From positions 1-50,211 of the forward strand of contig NZ_ML136885.1 in the NCBI RefSeq assembly GCF_004009905.1: a DNA stretch of 50,211 bases, in the 5' to 3' direction. Every line of letters starts with the position of its first letter. Position 1 is the stretch's first letter. The position numbers and the translations under genes are program-made. Source of the stretch: Lactobacillus xujianguonis. Lineage in GTDB: Bacteria > Bacillota > Bacilli > Lactobacillales > Lactobacillaceae. Below are positions 42,743 through 50,211 of this stretch, one piece after another. The notes under the pieces are model-generated. The model was not told where the DNA came from. It worked only from the letters and a program-made list of their open reading frames with translations, and made no database searches.

Positions 42743-43841
42743 AATTCTGTTGATAAAGAGGTTAATATAATTAGAGTAGCCATAAGCTGTTCTTTCAATT
42801 TGTTTGATCTTGCAGTTAAAGCCCTCTAAACAACCATTGGAATGAGTGAGAGCAGCTCCATTTAAAGTTTTTACGGAATGTCATTAATGTCTTATGCATT
42901 ACTTCTCCTACGGTTTCTTTAGAAAAGATAAGTGTCTTTAAGGCTTGTTCATCATGATTCTTTAAAGCTGAGATAAAGTCTTGCATTAATTCATAAGAAG
43001 CACTAAGTATTGGATCAGTACTGATTCCTTCGTTAACCACTTGTTCCTGAGTGAGGCTATCTTTATAGTGCCAATTGTAGCGTGGATGGGTCTTTTTTAG
43101 ATCATCATACTTCTTTAAATATAACTTCCAAGGAGCCTTGAGCAACTGATAACTACGTGTATTCTTCTTAAATTGTTTCATTACCTTAACTCGTAAAGAA
43201 TTAAAAGAGCGCGCAAACATTTGAACCATATGGAAACGATCGATGACGATTTTGGCATTAGGGAAACATGCTCTCACAATTCCTTGGTAGTAGAAGTTAA
43301 GATCCATGGTGACGGTTTTGACATTTTCTCTAGCTTCAGGAGAGAAACGTCCAAAGTATTTAAGTAAAGTCTTCTTGTAACGTGTTCTAAGGATCTGAAT
43401 TACTTCATACTTTTCGCCATCTAGACAGATAAAGTGTAATTGTCGGTCTACGCCTTTAAATTCATCGGAAGCAAGATGTTCAGTTAAAGCACTTAAGACT
43501 TTTAACTTAGAAGCATTGGAAATAGAGCAATATTTTTTAACGAGATTAGTTTGGGCCATTGATCTACGATTGCAGTCTCTGCACAAAACACGTTGCTTAA
43601 ACAAGCGGATAATGACGGGAAAGCTAGCATTAGCTGTAAGATAGCGAATATCAGACTTGTAACGACCATTGTGAAGAAGATCAATCGAACCACAAAAAGG
43701 ACAAGCAGGTTGAATTAAGACAGCTTCAAAGATCTTACATTTTTTACCTTGGATTAATTTATAATATTGATCTTTAAAAAAGATATTTTTATCTTTAATA
43801 TCAAGCATAAATTTAATACAATCATTAGTAGAAGAGGACAT
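42730..43841 (-). pseudogene. ISL3-family transposase, inactivated by deletions and a frameshift
   Basis: The start ATG 43841 follows AAAGGTGAT; the in-frame GTG at 43850 lies within that site. The N-terminal zinc-ribbon part (CPFCGS, CRDCNRRS) and the DDE-type core (DEFKGVDRQLHFICLDG, VTMDLNFYYQGIVRACFPNA, VIDRFHMVQMFAR) are clear. SALTEHL runs directly into ASDEFKG: the helix-turn-helix linker usually found between two EHL-like sequences is missing, apparently by deletion near 43,475. The main frame ends at 42816 as FQWLFRGL. The family C-terminus (SNGCLEGFNCKIKQIERTAY) lies in another frame just before, so there is a frameshift near 42,860. The true 3' end of the coding region is also truncated. 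Confidence 0.85.
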
Positions 43842-43985
43842 AGAAATCACCTTTATTTATAAAATTTTGTGTGGAAATGGTTTTTTATGATAGAGGACTA
43901 TGTCCTCTTTTTTGATGCAATAAAAAACCTGTTAATAGATTACTCTTTTTCTGAGTAAAGCATCAACAGGAAAAATTATAGAGCC
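42730..43985 (-). mobile_element. Degenerate ISL3-family insertion sequence
   Basis: A 1256-bp element. Both ends begin GGCTCT when read inward and share CTGTTGAT about 17 bases in: the left end is at 42730, the right end at 43985 on the complementary strand. Flanking 8-mers GAAGATTA (42722-42729) and AAAGATTA (43986-43993) match at 7 of 8 positions, fitting the 8-bp target duplication of ISL3 elements. The only gene is a broken transposase. It is inserted between yslB and mscL. Confidence 0.85.
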
Positions 43986-44014
43986 AAAGATTAATAACTA
44001 GACTATTTTTTAGC

Positions 44015-44437
44015 TTAGTTGAAGCGAGTTAAAATTTGCACTTTCTTTTCTTTATTTAAAATAGTGATTTCACTTTCGGTAGCGCGACCAGTTTCACGTT
44101 CAACGGCTTCTGCGAGGATGCCACTTTCAAGTGAGAACTCGCGACTATCACTGTCTAAGCGGTCAGCTACGTTTTGTCCGCTCAATTCAAAAGTAATTGA
44201 AGCGCGCCGCTCCTTAATTTTTTCCAATTGGCCAAATTCTGCCATATTGAAAAAATCAACGACATCATCAAACGATGATAAATCATAGTGACGTGAAATT
44301 CTTTTACCAGCCCAATAAAGAATTGCGGCAGTATCATCGCCTAAGATTTCTGGTAATAAGAAGTCACGGTATAACTGATTGACAAAGTATACGTGTTCAT
44401 TAGGTTTTTGAGTGTTATCTTGCATAAAGTCTTTCAT
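44015..44437 (-). CDS. yslB: YslB family protein (DUF2507)
   Basis: A 140-residue protein of the DUF2507/YslB family. The start region YFVNQLYRDFLLPEILGDDTAAILYWAGKRISRHY and the later ASITFELSGQ are characteristic. Function is unknown. The fold is related to the 4-vinyl reductase (V4R) domain. Start is ATG 44437 (or ATG 44425). It is divergent from murI, with about 75 bases between, an arrangement often seen in Bacillales and Lactobacillales. The IS element lies 30 bases beyond its stop. Confidence 0.88.
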   Translation of the reverse strand: MKDFMQDNTQKPNEHVYFVNQLYRDFLLPEILGDDTAAILYWAGKRISRHYDLSSFDDVVDFFNMAEFGQLEKIKERRASITFELSGQNVADRLDSDSREFSLESGILAEAVERETGRATESEITILNKEKKVQILTRFN

Positions 44438-44512
44438 CCCTTTTATTCTTTTTTATTTTACCGTAAACTAGTAGAAGTAGAAAATAATTTTTTCTTGAGG
44501 AGTTAATGAAAT

Positions 44513-45316
44513 ATGGATAATCGTCCCATTGGATTACTAGATTCAGGTGTTGGCGGCTTTACTGTTGTCAAAAAAGTAATTGAAAAAATGCCCAACGAGT
44601 CCACTGTTTTTATTGGGGATAGTGCCCATATGCCATATGGGAATAAAACACGTGAAGAAGTCATTGAATTAACACGCCGCAGCGTTAAGTTCTTATTGCA
44701 AAAAGACGTTAAGTTGATTATTTTTGCATGTAATACGGCAACCGCTGCTGCCATGCCGGTTTTGCAAAATGAAGTTGAACAGCAGATTATTGGCGTGATC
44801 CAATCTGGTAGTCTAGCAGCTTCTAGAACGACGAAAAACAAAAAAGTTGCGGTCGTTGCCACTCCAGTCACAATTAATTCACATGCCTATCAAAAAGAAA
44901 TTAAGTTTAGAGATCCAGCAATTGAAGTTACAGAATTGGCTGCTCCAAAGTTAGCACCTTTAATTGAACAAAGAAAAAGCCACAGTGTCAATTTAAAGGC
45001 GGTTGATCAAAGCTTGCAACCGATTTTAAAGCAAGATTTCGATACCTTAGTTTTGGGTTGTACGCATTATCCAATTATTCAAAATGAGTTCGCAGAGGTT
45101 CTTGGAAAGCAAGTCCAAATTGTAGATCCCGCTGATCAAGTAGCTCAGTACACTTATAATGTGATGCGCCGGGATGGCTTGTTTAATGATCATTCTGGTA
45201 AGACTCAGCATGAATATTATACCACTGGTGATGCCAATGAATTTGCTGCAATGGGACGTTCATTTTTGGGTGAAAAAGCATTAGTAGCAAAACATGTCAA
45301 TACGGAGAACTTATAA
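44513..45316 (+). CDS. murI: Glutamate racemase
   Basis: A 267-residue cofactor-independent racemase that makes D-glutamate for peptidoglycan. Catalytic cysteines are C73 in FACNTA and C183 in GCTHYP; D10-S11 in GLLDSGVGG bind substrate. GAGGAG precedes ATG 44513. It overlaps rdgB by one base (TAATG), the usual murI-rdgB pair in lactobacilli. Confidence 0.97.
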   Translation: MDNRPIGLLDSGVGGFTVVKKVIEKMPNESTVFIGDSAHMPYGNKTREEVIELTRRSVKFLLQKDVKLIIFACNTATAAAMPVLQNEVEQQIIGVIQSGSLAASRTTKNKKVAVVATPVTINSHAYQKEIKFRDPAIEVTELAAPKLAPLIEQRKSHSVNLKAVDQSLQPILKQDFDTLVLGCTHYPIIQNEFAEVLGKQVQIVDPADQVAQYTYNVMRRDGLFNDHSGKTQHEYYTTGDANEFAAMGRSFLGEKALVAKHVNTENL

Positions 45317-45936
45317 TGACCAGAGAAATTTTATTTGCAACTAGTAATCAAGGTAAAGCTAGAGAATTAAAAGAAGCTTTTAAGCAGGCTGGGATAGATG
45401 TTGAGGTTAAGACTAATGCTGATTTGACTAATCCGCCGCATCCAGTTGAAACTGGCCGGACTTTTGAAGCAAATGCGAAGATTAAGGCTCATGAATTAGC
45501 TGACTTTTCAGGGATGTTGACCTTAGCTGATGATTCAGGCCTAATGGTCGATAAGTTAAATGGGGAACCAGGAGTGCGCTCAGCTCGTTATGCGGGTGAA
45601 GCTCACAATGATGCCCATAATAATGCTAAATTGCTGGCAGAACTTGGCGGCGTAGCTCAAAATGAGAGAACGGCGAAGTTTAATACCACGATTGTGGCTA
45701 GTATGCCAGGGCATTTTGAGCAGGACTTGGTCGTGACTGGTCAATGTGCTGGAGAAATTTTACCAGGTCCGCGCGGAAAAGATGGTTTTGGTTATGATCC
45801 GCTCTTTTACGTACCAGAAAAAGGAAAAACTTTTGCTGAAATGACTACTGATGAAAAGAATGAGATTTCGCACCGTGGTCGGGCAATCAAAAAACTGCTA
45901 GTTGAATTGCCTGCCTGGTTAAAACAATTTGAATAA
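45316..45936 (+). CDS. rdgB: XTP/dITP pyrophosphatase (RdgB/HAM1 family)
   Basis: A 206-residue nucleotide-pool sanitising enzyme that hydrolyses XTP, ITP and dITP to monophosphates. SNQGKARELKEAF binds the nucleotide. FEANAKIKAHE and LADDSGLMVDKLNGEPGVRSARYAG hold the catalytic acid and metal site. GKDGFGYDPLFYVPE and SHRGRAIKKL complete the family pattern. The start overlaps murI and a bidirectional terminator follows. Confidence 0.96.
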   Translation: MTREILFATSNQGKARELKEAFKQAGIDVEVKTNADLTNPPHPVETGRTFEANAKIKAHELADFSGMLTLADDSGLMVDKLNGEPGVRSARYAGEAHNDAHNNAKLLAELGGVAQNERTAKFNTTIVASMPGHFEQDLVVTGQCAGEILPGPRGKDGFGYDPLFYVPEKGKTFAEMTTDEKNEISHRGRAIKKLLVELPAWLKQFE

Positions 45937-45940
45937 AATA

Positions 45941-45975
45941 AAAATGTCTAGGAAAATTTTCCTAGGCATTTTTTA
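45941..45975. terminator. Bidirectional terminator between rdgB and mscS
   Basis: Near-perfect palindrome AAAATGTCTAGGAAAA / TTTTCCTAGGCATTTT with T-runs both ways. Confidence 0.9.
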
Positions 45976-46818
45976 TGAATTCTTAGTAGTAATCGTCGTC
46001 GGCTCTTCCGCAAACTTAATATGTTGTTTTTGCAAGGCTTTAAGATAGCCACTTAAGTATAGGTTACGAACACTGCTTTCTTTGCCAGGTTTAACTTTTA
46101 GAAAAACGGCAAAAGTAATATTGTGACCGACTTGCTTCGTAATTCCTAAAATTGTTGGTCCTGAGACAATGGTCTTTCTTTCAGGCTGAATTTGGCCATT
46201 AACTTTTTTAATAATTTCATTTACTTGATCGAAGTCATTTTCAGCATCTAATTCTAAATTAATAGTTAACGACATAGCATTGTGGGCTAGATTTTGGACC
46301 ATGGAGATATTACGGTTTTGGATAAAAATTAAAGAACCATCTGATGAACGTAAACGCGTTGTTCTTAGTCCTAATTGGACCACCGTTCCGACTTGCCCGT
46401 TAATTAACACGGTATCGCCAACATCGAATTGGTCTTCACTCAAGATAAAGAAGCCATTAACTAGGTCAGTCACAAAGCCTTGCGCGCCCATCCCTAAGGC
46501 TAGTGAAAAAATTCCGGCACTGGCTAGTAAAGTACCTACTGGAACACCGATAATTGAAAGAACGCCAAACAAGTAAAAGAAAATAATCGTGTATTGAAAG
46601 ACACTGTTAATTAAAGCTGTAATTGTTCGCGTTCGTTTATTTTTGGGGCGTTTACTTTTGCTGGTTAAATAATTATTGATGATTTTATGACCAAAATGGG
46701 AGATTAGGTAAAAAATCAGGGTGGTTAACAGTAATTGCCAAACGATTGAAATAAGATTACCAGTTAATTTATCCCAGTCGATTGCAAAATTATGGTTGAA
46801 GTGAAAGTTGAACTTCAT
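45973..46818 (-). CDS. Small-conductance mechanosensitive channel, MscS family
   Basis: A 281-residue channel. Hydrophobic helices lie at about 22-45, 67-88 and 92-125, the last being the Gly/Ala-rich pore helix (VGTLLASAGIFSLALGMGAQGF). The MscS beta-domain motif FDVGDTVLINGQVGTVVQLGL and RNISMVQNLAHN follow, then the cytoplasmic alpha/beta domain. AAGGAGGTA lies before ATG 46818. Together with mscL it gives two osmotic safety valves within 4 kb. Confidence 0.95.
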   Translation of the reverse strand: MKFNFHFNHNFAIDWDKLTGNLISIVWQLLLTTLIFYLISHFGHKIINNYLTSKSKRPKNKRTRTITALINSVFQYTIIFFYLFGVLSIIGVPVGTLLASAGIFSLALGMGAQGFVTDLVNGFFILSEDQFDVGDTVLINGQVGTVVQLGLRTTRLRSSDGSLIFIQNRNISMVQNLAHNAMSLTINLELDAENDFDQVNEIIKKVNGQIQPERKTIVSGPTILGITKQVGHNITFAVFLKVKPGKESSVRNLYLSGYLKALQKQHIKFAEEPTTITTKNS

Positions 46819-46928
46819 AAAGTACCTCCTTGTTCTTTACTTATCTTATCAAACTACTTAATGATTGAGAATAAAGCATTTTCATGCTAGACTTTTTTTA
46901 GATGTATTTATTTGTCGGAGGGTAGAAG

Positions 46929-47354
46929 ATGGTAATCTCATATGGTGCATTAGCAGGCTTGATTGCTGCGGTTGCATTTTTAATTTTTGTACTTTTTTTA
47001 ATTCCAGTTTTAGTTCGAATGACTAAGACCTTGAAGGAAGTTAACGCCACAATGCAAACTACCAATAAGTCAATTGAAGAGATTTCAACTGATGTGGATA
47101 GTTTAATGAAACAAAGTGGCGATTTATTAGATAAAACCAACGACCTATTAGCGGATGTTAATGGTAAAATGAAGACAATAGATCCGGTTGTCCAAGCAGC
47201 AGCTGATCTAGGAGAAAGTGTTCAAGAAATTAATGCTTCTTCTAAGAAGATGGCCAAGCATTTTAACAATGCGCGCATGACGCGGACCGGCTTAATTTCT
47301 TCAGTATTAACCACAGTGCTCGCTAGACGTAAACGCCGTAAAGGTGAAGATTAA
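46929..47354 (+). CDS. DUF948 family membrane-anchored coiled-coil protein
   Basis: A 141-residue protein. One N-terminal transmembrane helix (about 6-30: ALAGLIAAVAFLIFVLFLIPVLV) is followed by a long helical region of heptads (about 31-110: MTKTLKEVNATMQTTNKSIE) and a basic tail RRKRRKGED. This is the DUF948 pattern (PF06103). Function is unknown; the family is frequently paired with a YtxH-type protein and a prolidase or CcpA gene in Lactobacillales, as here. GGAGGGT precedes ATG 46929. Confidence 0.9.
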   Translation: MVISYGALAGLIAAVAFLIFVLFLIPVLVRMTKTLKEVNATMQTTNKSIEEISTDVDSLMKQSGDLLDKTNDLLADVNGKMKTIDPVVQAAADLGESVQEINASSKKMAKHFNNARMTRTGLISSVLTTVLARRKRRKGED

Positions 47355-47367
47355 AGGAGGAATTGCT

Positions 47368-47730
47368 ATGAGTAAGTTTTCAAGCTTTTTAATGGGTACC
47401 GTTATTGGTGCAGCTGCAGGTTTTGTTGCAGGTTCATTACTTGTTGATGATGACAAACTTGATGATGTGAAGAGCAAATTAAAGGATAACGATAAGTTAC
47501 AAGACTTAAAGAAGAAGTACGACAACGGTACTGAAATCGTTAAAAATCAATTAGCTTCATTCCCTAAGAGTGTTGAAGATGATTCAGAATTAAAAGACTT
47601 TGATGATATCGTAATTGATGATTCAAATAATGATGATCATGAAGATGGTGAAGAAACTGCTTCTGACTTAGATCATGCAGAAAAAGACGATGATACTTCT
47701 GCTGATGAAGATCATTCTGACGCTGAATAA
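47368..47730 (+). CDS. YtxH-domain small stress/envelope protein
   Basis: A 120-residue protein with an N-terminal glycine-rich hydrophobic segment (FSSFLMGTVIGAAAGFVAGSLL), the YtxH signature, then a lysine/aspartate-rich helical part and a very acidic tail (DEDHSDAE at the end). Related proteins are general-stress proteins in Bacillus; the exact role is unknown. The start ATG 47368 follows AAAGGAGGA (overlapping the DUF948 gene end); the frame is open from 47,344 but that codon has no ribosome binding site. Confidence 0.88.
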   Translation: MSKFSSFLMGTVIGAAAGFVAGSLLVDDDKLDDVKSKLKDNDKLQDLKKKYDNGTEIVKNQLASFPKSVEDDSELKDFDDIVIDDSNNDDHEDGEETASDLDHAEKDDDTSADEDHSDAE

Positions 47731-47746
47731 AATATAAAGCACAAAG

Positions 47747-47784
47747 AAAAAGGCTTGAGAGAATTAACTTCTCAAGCCTTTTTT
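47747..47784. terminator. Bidirectional terminator between the YtxH gene and pepQ
   Basis: AAAAAGGCTTGAGA / TCTCAAGCCTTTTT stem, 9-base loop, T-runs on both strands. Confidence 0.92.
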
Positions 47785-47793
47785 CTTTATGCT

Positions 47794-48900
47794 TTAATCC
47801 TTTAATGGCAATACTTTTAAGTCCTTGTCAGTGTGAGTGAAGGTTTCAAAACCGTCCTTAGTTACCACACCGCAGTCTTCAATTCTAACACCAGCAAAGC
47901 CAGGGATGTAGATTCCTGGTTCAATTGAGAAGCACATGCCTTCTTCAAGTACCAAGTCATTACCTTGAACAATTGATGGGAATTCGTGCACATCCTTACC
48001 AATCCCGTGACCTAGACGGTGAATAAAGTATTCGCCGTAGCCAGCTTTAGTGATAATGTCACGTGCAACACTATCAAGTTCAGCAGCAGTAATTCCAGGC
48101 TTAGCTGCTTCAATTGCTGCTTGTTGAGCTTCACGGTCAATTTCATAGATTTCTCTTTCTTTGTCACTAACTTCACCATAAGCAACTGTTCGACTTGAGT
48201 CAGAAGCATAACCTTCATGCATCGTTCCGAGGTCAAAGAGCACTAATTCGTGAGGTTTAATCTTGTTCATGGTTGGACCAAGGTGTGGGTTAGCGGCGTT
48301 TTTACCAGTTTGCACGATTGTTTCAAAACTTTCATGCATGACCCCTTTTTGTACTTTTAATTGGTAGTCAATTTGACCAGCAATGCTGCGTTCGGTAACG
48401 CCAGTCCGAATGGCATCAAAACCAATTTTGAAGGCAAAATCAGCTTCAGCTCCAGCACCCTTTAATTTTTCAATTTCTTCAGGGGTCTTGTATAAACGTA
48501 ATCTTTCAATAAATGCAGATAAATCACCGCTAAAGTCAGCATCTGGGAATTGACCATGCAAGTTTTGGAAGTGGGCAACTGATAAGTTAGCTTTTTCAAT
48601 AGCCCATTTACTAGTATGCTTGGTTCTTTGGTGAATGCGATCAGCAATTAGCATCCATGGATCTTCTGAGTCTAAATAACCATAAACATCGCCATTCCAA
48701 TCACTTGCTTTTGCTTCTTCAACATTTAAAGCAGGTGTGAACACAAAAGGTTCAGCATCTTTAAAGGCAAATAAGGCAAAGATTCTTTCGTGTGGCTCCA
48801 TATCATAGCCAGTGAAGTAGGCAATGGTAATGGGGTCAGAAATGTATGCGACGTCCAAATTGTTATTTTGTAGCCAAGTTTGTAGTTTATCTAAATTCAT
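47794..48900 (-). CDS. pepQ: Xaa-Pro dipeptidase (prolidase)
   Basis: A 368-residue M24B metallopeptidase that splits Xaa-Pro dipeptides in the cytosol, the last step of casein or other proline-rich peptide use. The N-terminal creatinase-like domain is followed by the pita-bread fold with metal ligands in [37 protein letters not shown] and [11 protein letters not shown] 48900 follows AAAGGA; the frame is open to 48,939 without a suitable site. It is divergent from ccpA with a cre box in between, the arrangement known in L. delbrueckii (pepQ-pepR1). Confidence 0.96.
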   Translation of the reverse strand: MNLDKLQTWLQNNNLDVAYISDPITIAYFTGYDMEPHERIFALFAFKDAEPFVFTPALNVEEAKASDWNGDVYGYLDSEDPWMLIADRIHQRTKHTSKWAIEKANLSVAHFQNLHGQFPDADFSGDLSAFIERLRLYKTPEEIEKLKGAGAEADFAFKIGFDAIRTGVTERSIAGQIDYQLKVQKGVMHESFETIVQTGKNAANPHLGPTMNKIKPHELVLFDLGTMHEGYASDSSRTVAYGEVSDKEREIYEIDREAQQAAIEAAKPGITAAELDSVARDIITKAGYGEYFIHRLGHGIGKDVHEFPSIVQGNDLVLEEGMCFSIEPGIYIPGFAGVRIEDCGVVTKDGFETFTHTDKDLKVLPLKD

Positions 48901-48979
48901 GTGTAAGTCCTTTCTGATAAAAACGTTAGCGTTATGCAAAGTATATCATGGAATTTCTATGAAAAAATGAAAGAAATGC

Positions 48980-48993
48980 TGTAAACGTTTGCA
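48980..48993. promoter_or_regulatory. cre site (CcpA operator) in the pepQ-ccpA intergenic region
   Basis: TGTAAACGTTTGCA matches the consensus TGNAANCGNWNNCA at every fixed position. It is upstream of both promoters: pepQ has the extended -10 TGATATACT near 48,945 on the minus strand; ccpA has TATAGT at 49,019-49,024. It probably mediates autoregulation of ccpA and carbon control of pepQ. A separate dyad AACG-TTAG-CGTT at 48,922-48,933 lies in the pepQ leader. Confidence 0.88.
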
Positions 48994-49053
48994 AATAGTG
49001 GCGATTAATGGTAAATTTTATAGTGAGTAAATTATAAGGACTGAGGATTTAAA

Positions 49054-50058
49054 ATGCATAAACAAGAAGTAACTATTTATGATGTTGCCCGTGAAGCTAA
49101 AGTTTCAATGGCAACTGTTTCTCGTGTTGTTAATGGAAATAATAATGTTCGCAAAGAAACGCGTGAACGCGTAGAAGCTGTCATTAAAAAATTGCATTAT
49201 CAACCTAATGCAGTAGCCCAGGGTTTGGCTTCTAAGAAGACCACTACCGTTGGGTTAATCGTGCCAGATCTGACTAATTTGTACTTTGCGGAATTATCAA
49301 AGGGGATCGATGATATTGCCTTGCTTTACAAGTACAATATCATTATTTCAAGTATTGAAAACCGTTTGATGAAGGAAGATCAAGTTATTCAAAGTTTGCT
49401 TAACAAGCAAGTTGACGGGGTTATTTACATGTCCAACCGTTTGCCTGATGAAGCAGCGGAAGCTTTCAACCGGACTAATACGCCAGTTGTCTTAGCAGGA
49501 ACTAAGGATAGCCGGGAAAACTTCCCATCAGTTACAATTGATTATAAGAAGGCTGATACGGAAGCATTGAACTTGCTTTATAACGATGACAAGCGCAAGT
49601 TAGCGATTGTTGTTGGGGATGATGAGGCAGTCGTTAACAGTGAAAACCGTATCCCAGCTTACAAGCAATTTATTGCTGATCATGATGACTTAGATCAAGA
49701 ATACATCTACACTGATGTGCGTGATTATTCTGATGGTTATAACTTATATACTAAGTTACAAAAAGATGGCATTGACGGCGTAATCGTTACTCGTGACAGT
49801 GTTGCAGTAGGAATTTTGAATTCAGCTATGGATGCTGGTAAGAGCGTACCAAATGATTTGGAAATTGTTACTGCTAGTGCTACGCAAATTGCTTCTGTTG
49901 TCCGTCCAGCGTTAACGACGATTAAGCAACCATTATATGATATGGGTGCGGTAGCAATGAGAATGTTGACTAAACTCATGAATAATGAAGAAGTAGATGA
50001 TACGCACATTGTTTTGCCATATGAATTAGTGAAGAAGCAAAGTACTTTAAATCAATAA
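49054..50058 (+). CDS. ccpA: Catabolite control protein A (LacI family)
   Basis: A 334-residue regulator. The N-terminal helix-turn-helix and hinge are VTIYDVAREAKVSMATVSRV and AVAQGLASKKTTTVGLIVPD. A periplasmic-binding-protein-like core follows, ending in the CcpA-typical MRMLTKLMNNEEVDDTHIVL. With HPr-Ser-P it binds cre sites to repress or activate carbon metabolism genes. Start ATG 49054 lies behind CTGAGGATT. The position next to pepQ matches the lactobacillar ccpA/pepR1 locus, which is better evidence than sequence alone for CcpA rather than another LacI regulator. Confidence 0.95.
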   Translation: MHKQEVTIYDVAREAKVSMATVSRVVNGNNNVRKETRERVEAVIKKLHYQPNAVAQGLASKKTTTVGLIVPDLTNLYFAELSKGIDDIALLYKYNIIISSIENRLMKEDQVIQSLLNKQVDGVIYMSNRLPDEAAEAFNRTNTPVVLAGTKDSRENFPSVTIDYKKADTEALNLLYNDDKRKLAIVVGDDEAVVNSENRIPAYKQFIADHDDLDQEYIYTDVRDYSDGYNLYTKLQKDGIDGVIVTRDSVAVGILNSAMDAGKSVPNDLEIVTASATQIASVVRPALTTIKQPLYDMGAVAMRMLTKLMNNEEVDDTHIVLPYELVKKQSTLNQ

Positions 50059-50065
50059 AAGTAAG

Positions 50066-50172
50066 AAAAAGCAGCCCAATTGGGCAATGTCATTAAGTTA
50101 AGGCATTGACTTTGAACAGGGAACCGCTTTGAGACACTCATCTAAGTTAGGTGGGTGTCTTTTCTGCTTTTT
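50066..50172 (+). other. Multibranched structured element after ccpA
   Basis: The outer stem AAAAAGCAG (50066-50074) pairs with CTGCTTTTT (50164-50172). Inside are GCCCAATTGGGC, a hairpin with CAATG / CATTG arms (50085-50108) and the strong hairpin AGACACTCATCT / AGGTGGGTGTCT (50132-50160) followed by TTTT. It may be a terminator region, a structured RNA or the relic of a mobile element. I do not recognise it. Confidence 0.5.
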
Positions 50173-50188
50173 GGGTATGACAAATAAG

Positions 50189-50208
50189 CAGTCGATTGAC
50201 TGTTTTTT
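50189..50208 (+). terminator. Small terminator-like hairpin at the right edge
   Basis: CAGTC-GATT-GACTG followed by TTTTTT. The context to the right is cut off. Confidence 0.5.
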
Positions 50209-50211
50209 ACG

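Noticed and set aside
48919..48940. A second cre site in the pepQ leader (AACGTTAGCGTT)
   Set aside because: The spacing between TG, CG and CA does not fit the consensus. It is reported only as a dyad.
1..50211. CRISPR array, prophage, rRNA genes, replication origin
   Set aside because: No direct-repeat/spacer pattern, phage structural genes, rRNA sequence or DnaA-box cluster was seen on reading both strands.

Overview
The window looks like a chromosomal segment of a low-GC Gram-positive Lactobacillus of the acidophilus/delbrueckii group. Three things point there: S-layer-type proteins with the C-terminal lysine/tyrosine-rich SLAP anchor, a ccpA gene divergent from the prolidase gene pepQ with a cre site between them, and frequent TTG/GTG starts behind strong AAGGAGG-like ribosome binding sites. 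The species cannot be fixed from the sequence alone.

Left part (1-11,440): the tail of an ISLre2-type transposase, then two S-layer-like genes in the same orientation. The first (723-2209) is broken by a -1 frameshift. The second (5649-7085) is intact and has the codon use of a highly expressed gene. Between them lie a CPBP membrane protease gene that also appears frameshifted, and a minus-strand operon sdaAB-sdaAA-MIP18-type gene for iron-sulfur L-serine dehydratase. After the second S-layer gene come a 110-nt hairpin, tRNA-Tyr and tRNA-Gln, an OppA-like lipoprotein, a beta-helix protein of unknown role and a GntR/UTRA regulator.

Middle part (11,440-23,040): cell-surface polymer genes (tagD, tagA, a GT4 glycosyltransferase; then a CDP-glycerol glycerophosphotransferase, a Wzx-like flippase and a GT32-like transferase) surround the NAD salvage pair pncB-nadE and a P-type cation ATPase. 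The ATPase is preceded by a probable yybP-ykoY (manganese) riboswitch. A SprT-like gene and a tRNA-Leu with anticodon AAG follow.

Right part (23,128-50,211): a housekeeping backbone dominated by DNA repair and RNA/translation genes: GH73-type hydrolase, mutS-mutL-ruvA-ruvB-yajC, zwf-dinB, nrnA-DEAD helicase, T-box-alaS, ireB-ruvX-DUF1292, mutS2, trxA, mscL, an inactivated ISL3-family element, yslB, murI-rdgB, mscS, two small envelope-associated genes, pepQ and ccpA.

The observations most worth a second look are: (1) a MutL whose C-terminal endonuclease and zinc motifs are essentially all lost although the fold and a clamp-binding-like motif remain; (2) a dead ISL3 element whose end supplies a consensus -35 to the native -10 of mscL, making a hybrid promoter; (3) a repeated RNA-like intergenic element downstream of the second S-layer gene and of the GntR gene, extended in one copy to a 110-nt hairpin; (4) a multibranched structured element after ccpA; (5) two frameshifted surface/membrane genes about 2 kb apart; and (6) an apparent Fe-S assembly factor built into the serine dehydratase operon. 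No intergenic stretch exceeds about 300 bases; the longest (443-722) is described below. No CRISPR array, prophage or rRNA was seen.
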